NCBI GenBank assembly: GCA_964645585.1
Contig: CAZYAN010000031.1
Coordinates: 1 to 48,881 of the forward strand
DNA length: 48,881 bases
Direction of reading: 5' to 3'
From: DATGSL01 sp964645585
GTDB taxonomy: Bacteria; Verrucomicrobiota; Verrucomicrobiia; Opitutales; T3Sed10-336
Each line of letters begins with the position of its first letter. Positions within the stretch are counted from its first letter, which is position 1. Below the pieces are notes generated by a model. The model made no database searches. It worked only from the letters and a program-made list of their open reading frames with translations, and was not told the DNA's origin. Position numbers and translations under genes: made by a program. Of this stretch, positions 17,303 through 24,358 are shown in pieces.

Positions 17303-17333
17303 CAACGGGAAGAGGCATGGCCCCTTCCCGTTG
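17303..17333 (-). terminator. 10-bp hairpin between the PEP-CTERM gene and the hydrolase gene
   Basis: CAACGGGAAG (17303-17312) pairs perfectly with CTTCCCGTTG (17324-17333) around an 11-base loop. On the transcribed minus strand it is followed by TTGTTTCC, a weak U-tract, and lies 24 bases before the hydrolase start at 17279. It could be a partial terminator that lowers expression of the downstream genes relative to the PEP-CTERM gene, or an mRNA-stabilising end. Confidence 0.5.
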
Positions 17334-17363
17334 ACAAGACAACCTTTCAGATAAGTAAGCGGC

Positions 17364-18395
17364 TCATCGCGCATCCATTTGTGCCTTCCGGCGAATCCGG
17401 ACGGCAATCAGGCCGAGGAGTGAGGCGCCGCCGAGAAGGAGCGCGTAGGTCGACGGCTCGGGAACGACCGATGCGTACGTGGTGCTCAGCGTGATGGCAT
17501 CGATGTAGCCGACCCGGTTGATCGAGCCCGACCCGCCGGTATGCAGAAGCCCGTTTTGGGCCATCCCGAAATGGGTGATCGAAGCCAGGGAAGACATCGC
17601 GTCGACCGAGAAGACGAAGTCGGCGACCGGTTCGCTCAGGCTGAAGTCAGGATCGAGCCAGACGCTGAGGGTGTCGGCGCCGGATTCGTCGACGTCGAGC
17701 CGGACCGCGACGAAGTAGTTTTGCTGCTGGGTAACGCCGGAGACCAGGACGAAGTCGGAAACGGTTTGCGTCCCGGCATCCGTGGTGGCCCGGACAACCA
17801 GATCGAGCTGGTCGCCGGTTTCATTGGCGCGAAATCCCCACAGCACGCCTTCAAAAAGCGAGGAACTTGTGTCGGTAAAAGTGGAGCTGTCGGTGATCAT
17901 GCTGTTGCCGAATCCGAGCATCAGGAACGCATTCGGAGCATGGCCGGAATCCGCCGTGAACGGCTGGATGATGCTGCTCATGTAATAAGTGCTCGACGGC
18001 GTGTAGGCATCGAGCTGACGGCTCGCCGTCCGGTGACTGGTACTTGGGCCCGTGCCCCTGAAATTCCGCACGCGGATCGCTCCAGGGAGCGTCGGCGTGC
18101 GGCTGGGAGAGTCGAGGCTGGACACTTGAACGTTGAAGGTGGTTGTCGAGGATTCCCAAGGGTGGGAGCCGAAACCGACGATTTCGCCCCCGATGGCTCC
18201 CGCGTTCAGTGCGCTAGCAACAGAGCCATCGTTAGTGTTGGGGTTGGCATAGTAAAGGCCGTTGGCGGGATCTTCTCCTCCTTCGGAGCTTGTCGAATGG
18301 AACGGATCGAAGGCGATGAGGCTCGCGTGAGAGACGGCCGCTCCCGCGAAAAGGAGGAAGGCGCCGGTGAGGGTGAAGGATCTTTTAAGCATCAT
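17364..18395 (-). CDS. PEP-CTERM anchored exported protein
   Basis: A 343-residue protein with an N-terminal signal peptide (MLKRSFTLTGAFLLFAGAAV) and a C-terminal PEP-CTERM sorting segment: VPEPSTYALLLGGASLLGLI followed by a basic tail RIRRK. Proteins of this type are exported and processed by an exosortase; none is encoded in the window. The ~290-residue exterior domain is the same module found at the N-terminus of the 887-residue protein of this locus, ending in I.HFG.AQ.GLLHT.G..SINRVGY. As the first gene of the minus-strand block it is probably the most highly expressed. Upstream lie a dyad and a 14-base motif that may be regulator sites. Function is unknown; surface binding of polysaccharide is plausible. 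Confidence 0.85.
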   Translation of the reverse strand: MMLKRSFTLTGAFLLFAGAAVSHASLIAFDPFHSTSSEGGEDPANGLYYANPNTNDGSVASALNAGAIGGEIVGFGSHPWESSTTTFNVQVSSLDSPSRTPTLPGAIRVRNFRGTGPSTSHRTASRQLDAYTPSSTYYMSSIIQPFTADSGHAPNAFLMLGFGNSMITDSSTFTDTSSSLFEGVLWGFRANETGDQLDLVVRATTDAGTQTVSDFVLVSGVTQQQNYFVAVRLDVDESGADTLSVWLDPDFSLSEPVADFVFSVDAMSSLASITHFGMAQNGLLHTGGSGSINRVGYIDAITLSTTYASVVPEPSTYALLLGGASLLGLIAVRIRRKAQMDAR

Positions 18396-18421
18396 GGGTT
18401 GAGGCGGTTGTTCGGGTTGCT

Positions 18422-18438
18422 TGAAACAGACGTTTTCA
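18422..18438. promoter_or_regulatory. Candidate LacI-type operator dyad
   Basis: TGAAA (18422-18426) and TTTCA (18434-18438) form an inverted repeat with a 7-base centre containing CG, similar in style to LacI/GalR operators. It lies 27-43 bases before the start of the PEP-CTERM gene. The 8-mer TGAAAACG read on the minus strand here also occurs at 7520-7527, upstream of the GH50-like gene. Assignment to the two local LacI proteins is inference. Confidence 0.35.
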
Positions 18439-18490
18439 GTGGAGTGCTAATTACGAGCGATGCCAGAGAGCAAAGCGAGACACCAATGGA

Positions 18491-18504
18491 TCGAATCGTT
18501 GAAA
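18491..18504. promoter_or_regulatory. 14-base motif shared with 13760-13773
   Basis: Second copy of TCGAATCGTTGAAA, 96 bases upstream of the PEP-CTERM gene start. See the entry at 13760 for the comparison. No strong sigma-70 promoter could be assigned with confidence in the same spacer. Confidence 0.4.
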
Positions 18505-18605
18505 TTAAACGGATCTTGGAAATGGATTCGTTTCCGCGGCATTGAATTCTCCGGAATTTCCAGGCATTTCATTTGTCGAGACCGGATTTCCGGTTCCTTT
18601 GACTC

Positions 18606-19217
18606 ATGACGGAGCCCAACCATGCCGACCGCCCGGACGCGATCTCGCAAGCCAGCGATTTTGAGCCGGTCCGCGGGCGGTTGTTTATCGCGATTGATCC
18701 GCCCGAGTACGTTCGCGAGGCCGTCTCGAAGCTGCGGGAGGAGGATCGCGCCAAAGAACTAAGCTGGGTGGCGTCGGAAAAGCTGCACATCACCCTCGCG
18801 TTTCTCGGCGAGGTTGACGGCGGCCGGCAGATCGAACTGATGCGGCGCCTCCCGGAAATCCGCGTCCGCCCGTTTTTTCTCGCGCTCGAAGGCGTCGGCA
18901 CGTTTCCCGCGAAAGGGCGGCCCCAGGTTCTCTGGGCGGGATTGGCCCCGGCCGATCCGCTGCTGTTTCAGCTGCACGGCAAGATCGAGCAGCTGACGAT
19001 CGACCTCGGGTTCGAGCCGGAACGCCGGCGGTATCAGCCGCATCTGACGGTTGCCCGGTGCCGCGGCCGCGCGGAGACAACGGTCCGGCGGATCCTTAAA
19101 AAGCGCGCTGATTTCGGAACCGCGCCGTTTCGGGTCGAGGGATTTACTTTTTACGCGAGCCGGAGCGGTGACGCGGGGACCGTCTACAGCAAACTGCTCC
19201 GGGTCGATTTCGATTGA
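18606..19217 (+). CDS. thpR: RNA 2',3'-cyclic phosphodiesterase
   Basis: A 203-residue member of the 2H phosphoesterase superfamily (LigT/ThpR type), which opens 2',3'-cyclic phosphates on RNA ends. Both catalytic H-x-T motifs are intact: HITLAFLG at 61 and HLTVARC at 146, spaced as usual. The N-terminus after about 20 variable residues begins RLFIAIDPPEYV, the typical first strand of the fold; the extra leader makes it slightly long, and an internal start cannot be excluded. It is divergently transcribed from the PEP-CTERM gene. The gene that follows in the same direction is 116 bases away. Its role in the cell (tRNA ligation or repair side-activity) is not clear even in model bacteria. Confidence 0.9.
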   Translation: MTEPNHADRPDAISQASDFEPVRGRLFIAIDPPEYVREAVSKLREEDRAKELSWVASEKLHITLAFLGEVDGGRQIELMRRLPEIRVRPFFLALEGVGTFPAKGRPQVLWAGLAPADPLLFQLHGKIEQLTIDLGFEPERRRYQPHLTVARCRGRAETTVRRILKKRADFGTAPFRVEGFTFYASRSGDAGTVYSKLLRVDFD

Positions 19218-19333
19218 AAACCGCACGTTCGCCGCCCGGGGCGCCGTCTGGTTTGCGTTGACGGTTTCGGACGGCTTCGGCTGAATTTGCGCCTCGACCT
19301 CGACGATTTCCGCCAAAGTCTTCCATCTTTTTT

Positions 19334-20851
19334 ATGAACGCTTCGAACACGATCAAGCCGGACCGTCTTTTCTCGCGGCCGCTCGGCGCCCGCATGCCGG
19401 AAAGCGTTCACGCGGTGGCGTGCAGTCTGCCGACAATGCGCGATGTGATCGGTTACGAGGAAAAGTCCCCGGAGGTCCTCCAGGCGGTGAAGAGCGGTTA
19501 TCCGCGGTTTGTGACGCATTTTTACGTGCGGCAGGTCGCAAGCGAAATTTGCCGGGACAACAGGCTGATCGGCCGGGAATGCTTCGTCTCCGCGTCGGAA
19601 GTCCTGGCTCGCGAAACCGTGGCGTTCGCCCGCGAGCCCGACGCGGCGATCGTTGAGGCGGACGGCTTGTTCGCGGCGCATTTTCCGGCCGGATCCGATG
19701 GTGTCGCGCGCGCCCGATCGTTTATGCAGCATGTGGGCGGCGGAATCTCGTCGCGCCGCGCCGAAGCATTTCTTCTCAATCGCGGCGCCCTGGCCGCGGC
19801 GCATCCCGAGGAACGGGCGGAAACGGCGAGCGCGGGCGACGATGTGCGGCGGCGGACAGCGGAGCTGTTTGGAACCGGCACGGACCACGTCATCCTTTCC
19901 GCCTCAGGGATGAACGCGTTTTACGCGGTCTTTCGCGCGATTGACTCGGTCCAGAGAGAACGCGGCCGGACGGACTGGATTCAGCTCGGCTGGCTCTATC
20001 TCGATACGATCGAGATTTTAAAAAAAATGACCGGCGGCGAATCGATCTACCTTCCGGACGTTCTCGATCTCGGCGCGCTCGAGGCCCGCCTTTCCGAGCG
20101 TGCCGGGCGCGTCGCGGGAATCGTGACCGAGGCGCCGACCAATCCGCTGATTCAAACGGCCGACATGGCGCGGCTCCGCGCGCTGGCCGACCGGTTCGGC
20201 ATTCCGCTGATCGTCGATCCGACGCTCGCGTCGCCTTGGAACATCGACGTGCTTCCGTTCTGTGATGTCGCAATCAACAGCCTGACTAAATACGCGGCCA
20301 ACCGCGGCGATGTTATGCTCGGAGCGGCGATTCTGAATCCCGCTTCCGCGTGGGCCGACCCGGTTCGGGATCGCGCGTCGCGATGGATCGCGCCGCCGTT
20401 TGAAGCCGATCTCAGCCGTCTCGCGCTGGAGATGCGCGACTACCGACCGGTGATGACGACAATCAATGCGAACGCCCTGGCGCTCGCCGAATTTCTCGAA
20501 GGGCATCCGGGAGTGGAGAAGGTTTTCACTCCGTACACGGACGGATCCGGTAAGAATTACGCGGCGCTCACGCGGCGGCCGGATTCGCCGGGGGGAATCA
20601 TCAGCATCCGGCTCCGTCGTCCGCTCGAAGAGTTTTACGACCGGATTCAGGCGGCGAAAGGGCCGAGTTTCGGCATGACTTTCACGATCCTTTGCCCTTT
20701 CCTCTACCTTGCGCACTACGATCTCGTTTCAACAAAGGAAGGCCGGGATGTGCTTCGAGCGAGCGGAATCGATCCGGACCTGGTGCGGATCTCCGTGGGC
20801 ACGGAGCCGTCCGATCAGATTATCGCGACGTTCGAGGAGGCATTGAGGTGA
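19334..20851 (+). CDS. Cys/Met-metabolism PLP-dependent enzyme (cystathionine gamma-synthase-like)
   Basis: A 505-residue fold-type I PLP enzyme of the trans-sulfuration family, which makes or cleaves thioether amino acids such as cystathionine. Visible landmarks are SASGMNAFYAVFRAID (cofactor phosphate loop), EAPTNPLIQTADM, the DPTLASPWNIDVL segment holding the PLP-binding aspartate, and INSLTKYAANRGD with the Schiff-base lysine. It is about 100 residues longer than typical MetB/MetC; the surplus is at the N-terminus (~140 residues before the conserved start), which looks like a separate domain or lineage-specific extension. The stop codon overlaps a possible GTG start of the next gene (pyk), so they may be co-transcribed. 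Whether it is synthase, lyase or a sulfhydrylase cannot be decided from sequence. Confidence 0.82.
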   Translation: MNASNTIKPDRLFSRPLGARMPESVHAVACSLPTMRDVIGYEEKSPEVLQAVKSGYPRFVTHFYVRQVASEICRDNRLIGRECFVSASEVLARETVAFAREPDAAIVEADGLFAAHFPAGSDGVARARSFMQHVGGGISSRRAEAFLLNRGALAAAHPEERAETASAGDDVRRRTAELFGTGTDHVILSASGMNAFYAVFRAIDSVQRERGRTDWIQLGWLYLDTIEILKKMTGGESIYLPDVLDLGALEARLSERAGRVAGIVTEAPTNPLIQTADMARLRALADRFGIPLIVDPTLASPWNIDVLPFCDVAINSLTKYAANRGDVMLGAAILNPASAWADPVRDRASRWIAPPFEADLSRLALEMRDYRPVMTTINANALALAEFLEGHPGVEKVFTPYTDGSGKNYAALTRRPDSPGGIISIRLRRPLEEFYDRIQAAKGPSFGMTFTILCPFLYLAHYDLVSTKEGRDVLRASGIDPDLVRISVGTEPSDQIIATFEEALR

Positions 20852-20916
20852 CTGCGTTTCCGTCAGCTGCACGAAGCGAGACCGTCCCGAATCGTACCGA
20901 CAAGGATTTGATAAGA

Positions 20917-22338
20917 ATGACCGAAGAACTTCGCCGCACGAAAATCCTGTTCACGATCGGGCCGGCGACCGAGAGCGAGGAGATGATCGGACGGCTGATC
21001 GCCGCGGGCGCCGGCCTTTGCCGGATCAACATGGCCCACGCGACGCCGGAATGGACTCGAATGATCCTGCGGCGCGTTCGGGAAGTCGGCGCGCGCGCCG
21101 GACGCGAAATCGCGACGGTCGTCGATGTCAAAGGTCCCGAAATCCGTACCGGTGATGTCGACACGCCAATTGAGCTGAACCAGGGGCAGCGTTTTGACTT
21201 CCTTCTGACGGGCGACGCGGAACCGGTCACGGGCGTCGCGGCGGTCGGGGTGAACTACGAAGGACTCGGCGACGATATCCATCTCGGCGATACGATCCTG
21301 GTCGACAACGGTGTGATCCGGTTCGAGGTCCTCGAAAAGGACAGCAAGCGAATCCGCTGCCGAGTTCTCACGGAGGGAACGCTCGGGAGCCGGAGACACA
21401 TCAACCTTCCGGGAGTACGGGTTAACCTCCCTCCCCTCACGGAAAAAGACCGGCGCGATATCGCACTGGCGGTTGAGGAAGGCGCCGACTTTATCGCTCT
21501 TTCTTTTGTCCGGGATAAATCCGACCTGACGCTCTTGCGCGACTTGCTCCGCGAACACGGCTCACGGGCGGGCATCATTGCCAAAATCGAGGACCAGCAG
21601 GCGATCACGAATCTCGACGATATCATCGAAACCGCGGATTGCCTGATGGTTGCGCGCGGCGATCTCGGGATCGAGTGTCCGTATGAAGAATTGCCGATCA
21701 TCCAGCGGCGGGCCGTCAAAACCTGTCTTCGTGTCGGGACCCCGGTGATCATCGCGACCCACATGCTCGAATCGATGATCCAGGCGCCGATGCCGACGCG
21801 CGCGGAGGTGACCGATGTCGCCAATGCCGTCTTCGAGCAGGCCGACTGCGTGATGCTGTCTGGCGAGACAACGATCGGCGCCTATCCGCTGGAGTGCGTT
21901 GAGGTGCTCGACCGGATCGCGCGCCGGACGGAACGTTCGGGCGGGGCCGGTTACGCCGAGGCGCTGGAGCTGGCAACGGAGAAGGAAAAAATGATGCGCG
22001 CGGCGGTCGTGATGGCGAATGAGCTGGCGAGCCCGGGCATCGTCGTTTTCACCCGCCGCGGCGGAATGGCGCGTGTGCTCTCGGCCTTGCGTCCGCGAAA
22101 ATCGCCGGTCTTTGCATTTACCGATTCCGAAATCGTGCGGCGTCAGCTCATGCTCGTCTGGGGTGTGGTGCCGTTTCTGCTTGAGCTGAACAGCGACCCT
22201 GAGCGCACACTCCAAGCCGCTGTGGAGACATTAAAGAAAGCGGGCTATGTCGAGACCGATGATCGCCTGGTCGTTGCGACCAATCTCCTCGCCGGCGAAA
22301 AACTGATCGACAGCATCCAGATGCGCATCGTCGATTGA
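20917..22338 (+). CDS. pyk: Pyruvate kinase
   Basis: Catalyses phosphoenolpyruvate + ADP to pyruvate + ATP, the last step of glycolysis. The 473-residue product opens with RRTKILFTIGPAT, has the Mg/K-binding VVDVKGPEIRTGD, the catalytic IIAKIEDQQAITNLDDII and MVARGDLGIECP segments, and a C-terminal domain ending in DRLVVATNLLAG. The ATG at 20917 has AAGGA ten bases upstream. A GTG at 20848, overlapping the preceding stop codon, would add 23 residues and is possible but less like the family. The protein is a full-length, ordinary enzyme. Downstream, a short hairpin at 22387-22406 precedes the oppositely oriented tRNA gene. Confidence 0.95.
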   Translation: MTEELRRTKILFTIGPATESEEMIGRLIAAGAGLCRINMAHATPEWTRMILRRVREVGARAGREIATVVDVKGPEIRTGDVDTPIELNQGQRFDFLLTGDAEPVTGVAAVGVNYEGLGDDIHLGDTILVDNGVIRFEVLEKDSKRIRCRVLTEGTLGSRRHINLPGVRVNLPPLTEKDRRDIALAVEEGADFIALSFVRDKSDLTLLRDLLREHGSRAGIIAKIEDQQAITNLDDIIETADCLMVARGDLGIECPYEELPIIQRRAVKTCLRVGTPVIIATHMLESMIQAPMPTRAEVTDVANAVFEQADCVMLSGETTIGAYPLECVEVLDRIARRTERSGGAGYAEALELATEKEKMMRAAVVMANELASPGIVVFTRRGGMARVLSALRPRKSPVFAFTDSEIVRRQLMLVWGVVPFLLELNSDPERTLQAAVETLKKAGYVETDDRLVVATNLLAGEKLIDSIQMRIVD

Positions 22339-22386
22339 TCCGTAAGGTAAGCGGGAGAAGTGGCCGCCGGGGGCGGTGCTGGAATT

Positions 22387-22406
22387 CGCAAGCTCGGAGG
22401 CTTGCG
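22387..22406. terminator. Hairpin downstream of pyk
   Basis: CGCAAGC (22387-22393) pairs perfectly with GCTTGCG (22400-22406) around TCGGAG. No U-tract follows on either strand, so it is a terminator-like or RNA-end hairpin at best. It lies between convergent pyk and tRNA-Asp. Confidence 0.35.
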
Positions 22407-22483
22407 CCGCGTCCGAAGTCGGGACCGCGTGAAACGGCGGGGATTCTGATGGCGGATAGGGTAACGGGGATCGCCTTTAAAAA

Positions 22484-22560
22484 TGGCGGGATAGACGAGA
22501 CTCGAACTCGCGACCTCCTGCGTGACAGGCAGGCGCTCTAACCAACTGAGCTACTACCCC
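22484..22560 (-). tRNA. tRNA-Asp (GTC)
   Basis: A complete 77-base cloverleaf on the minus strand: acceptor GGGGTAG/CTATCCC with one G-U pair, discriminator G73, an encoded CCA at 22486-22484, D-arm GCTC...GAGC, anticodon stem CCTGC/GCAGG with loop holding GTC (22526-22524), and a T-arm with TTCGAGT. G73 and the GTC anticodon both fit aspartate. It stands alone, not in a tRNA cluster. Confidence 0.97.
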
Positions 22561-22740
22561 GAATGGGAAGAATGAAAACCTAGGAGCACCGGCAACCAAG
22601 TCAAGCGCTGTTTGACGGCTTTTTTCTCGCCGCCGAAATCGCGCGCAATTCCGCGAACCGAGAGGTCCGCGTTCCGCCGGAGTATTTGTTTGGGAAAAAA
22701 TCTTTTTGCGCTTCAAGGATTCGGTCACAACTTTGGGGCC

Positions 22741-23190
22741 ATGAGCGAAGCGGAAAATGTTTTTGCGCCGCGCGCGTCCAAAGAGGAGGTCGAGCGCGGG
22801 GATCTCCTGCGTCCGAAGTTCGACGTGGACGGGCTGATCCCGTGCATCACCACCGATGCCGAGACCGGCGAAGTCTTGATGTTTGCCTGGATGAACGCGG
22901 AGTCGCTGCGACTGACGATCCAGACGCGCAAAGCGAGCTATTGGAGCCGCTCCCGTCAGAAACTTTGGGTAAAGGGCGAGTCGTCCGGCCTCGTTCAAAA
23001 GGTTCGCGACATCTATGTTGATTGCGACCAGGACGTCATCTTGCTCAAAGTCGACGTGACTGGCGAGGGATGCTGTCACAACGGCTACCGCTCCTGCTTT
23101 TACCGGAAGATCGCCGACGATGAAACCTTCGCGCTCGAACAGGCGATCGAGGAGAAGTCCTTCGATCCGGACGAGGTTTACAAGAAGTAA
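22741..23190 (+). CDS. hisI: Phosphoribosyl-AMP cyclohydrolase
   Basis: Third step of histidine biosynthesis: opens the adenine ring of phosphoribosyl-AMP. The 149-residue protein has the full metal-site pattern: DCDQD (Asp94, Cys95, Asp96, Asp98; Mg and Zn ligands), followed by GEGCCHNGYRSCF with Cys112, His113 and Cys119. It is the stand-alone HisI domain, not fused to HisE. The frame is open 43 residues upstream, but the ATG at 22741 (MSEAENVF) is the right length for the family. No other his gene is nearby, as is common when his genes are scattered. A hairpin follows between it and the convergent amidohydrolase gene. Confidence 0.95.
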   Translation: MSEAENVFAPRASKEEVERGDLLRPKFDVDGLIPCITTDAETGEVLMFAWMNAESLRLTIQTRKASYWSRSRQKLWVKGESSGLVQKVRDIYVDCDQDVILLKVDVTGEGCCHNGYRSCFYRKIADDETFALEQAIEEKSFDPDEVYKK

Positions 23191-23196
23191 ACAGAG

Positions 23197-23220
23197 CGCG
23201 GGCGTCCCGACGAGCCCGCG
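23197..23220. terminator. Hairpin between convergent hisI and amidohydrolase genes
   Basis: CGCGGGC (23197-23203) pairs with GCCCGCG (23214-23220), loop of ten bases, seven bases after the hisI stop. GC-rich with no U-run, so terminator function is plausible only from position. Confidence 0.4.
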
Positions 23221-23245
23221 GGTTCGCGAGGTTTGCGCGGCTTGA

Positions 23246-24259
23246 TTAAATCCGCAGCAGCCGTTTCGCGTTTTCGTATAAAATTTTTCGTTCGGCCGCC
23301 TTATTGGGAGCGAGGCGCTTGATCGCCGCGAGCGTCTTCGCGCCTTGGCAGGCGTCGCCCTGGCCGTCCGCATCGGAGCAGTCGGTGCCGAACAGGATTT
23401 TGTTCTGGTGCTTGTCGAGGAACCAGCGGGCGTGTTCTTCGTCGCGGAGCAGCGCGTTCAGGCCGGATCCGGCCGACTGGTCGGCATACATATTCGGGTA
23501 GTCGCTGAGGAGGCGATCGGTAATGCCGCCGGGGGTCACTTTGCCTTTTGGGTAAAGATCCTCGGGTTTGTGATTTTTGTCGATGTGCCCCCACCAGGTT
23601 TGGGCGTGGCCGAGAAAGTTTACCTCCGGAAATTTCTCCAGCACCTTGTGGAAGCGGTCGAGGTGATGATTGTAACGGCCCTCCTGGAAGTGCAGGAGCA
23701 CGGGAACATCGTATTCACGCGCCAGCTCCGCGATCGCCATCACGTGCCTCGAATCGCTGTCGACGCCAAACTTCTGTTCACCGATCCCGATTGCCCCGAG
23801 CCGCAAATACTTTTCGATCACTTCCAGGGCATTCGGCAGGTCGGGAACTTCGTTGGCAAAAAAGTAAAACTCACCGGGGTGCGCGCGGACGATTTCCAGC
23901 GCTTTCTCGTTTCCCCCGATCTTGGCGGCCAGCCCGTTGGACCTGCCGTTGTGCGTGCTCGGAAGGTCGACCGGAGTGCCGGCCGGCAGGAGGACCGTTT
24001 TCGTGATTCCAATGCGGCGCTGGTGGGCAATCATCTCGGCATCGCCCCGCCCGCTGTAAGGCGTGTGCTGATGAATGTCGATAATCGGCTCGTCGTTCGT
24101 CGGCGCGGGATCCGGTTCGGCGGGTCTGGCGGCCGGTGCGGCAGGAGCGGACTGGCCGGCGAGGCGTCCGGCGAGACTGGCGGAGAGAAGCCAGGCTGCT
24201 GATTCAGTGAGGAACCGGCGGCGGGTGCATGGAGGGGAGCTTTCCGGGTTGGTCATCAT
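23246..24259 (-). CDS. Tat-exported amidohydrolase-family metalloenzyme
   Basis: A 337-residue protein of the amidohydrolase-2 type (TIM barrel metal-dependent hydrolase or decarboxylase). The N-terminus carries a twin-arginine signal (TRRRFLTESAAWLLSASLAG) and a proline/alanine-rich linker, so it is exported folded to the periplasm. Metal-site landmarks are DIHQHT (first strand), LLHFQEG, GHAQTWWG and FGTDCSD, the final strand Asp. The substrate is not deducible. It is divergent from the PVC-type dehydrogenase gene, with about 100 bases between the starts, and may share regulation with it. Similar Tat-targeted amidohydrolases are common beside sugar-oxidising genes in this phylum (general knowledge, not shown here). 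Confidence 0.85.
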   Translation of the reverse strand: MMTNPESSPPCTRRRFLTESAAWLLSASLAGRLAGQSAPAAPAARPAEPDPAPTNDEPIIDIHQHTPYSGRGDAEMIAHQRRIGITKTVLLPAGTPVDLPSTHNGRSNGLAAKIGGNEKALEIVRAHPGEFYFFANEVPDLPNALEVIEKYLRLGAIGIGEQKFGVDSDSRHVMAIAELAREYDVPVLLHFQEGRYNHHLDRFHKVLEKFPEVNFLGHAQTWWGHIDKNHKPEDLYPKGKVTPGGITDRLLSDYPNMYADQSAGSGLNALLRDEEHARWFLDKHQNKILFGTDCSDADGQGDACQGAKTLAAIKRLAPNKAAERKILYENAKRLLRI

Positions 24260-24358
24260 CAGTCGAAGGCGGGTTTTGTGAGATTTCCAGCCTGTCGTGC
24301 GGCGGCCGGGAATTCAAGAACGTTGATCTTCGGCCGCGGATTCGCATCGTCGAACCCG

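Noticed and set aside
19218..19333. SAM riboswitch or similar leader before the Cys/Met-type gene
   Set aside because: No recognisable riboswitch core or terminator/anti-terminator pair in the 116-base spacer.
20692..20916. Longer pyruvate kinase starting inside the upstream PLP-enzyme gene
   Set aside because: The extra 75 residues overlap a conserved coding region and do not resemble the family; an AAGGA site supports the ATG at 20917.
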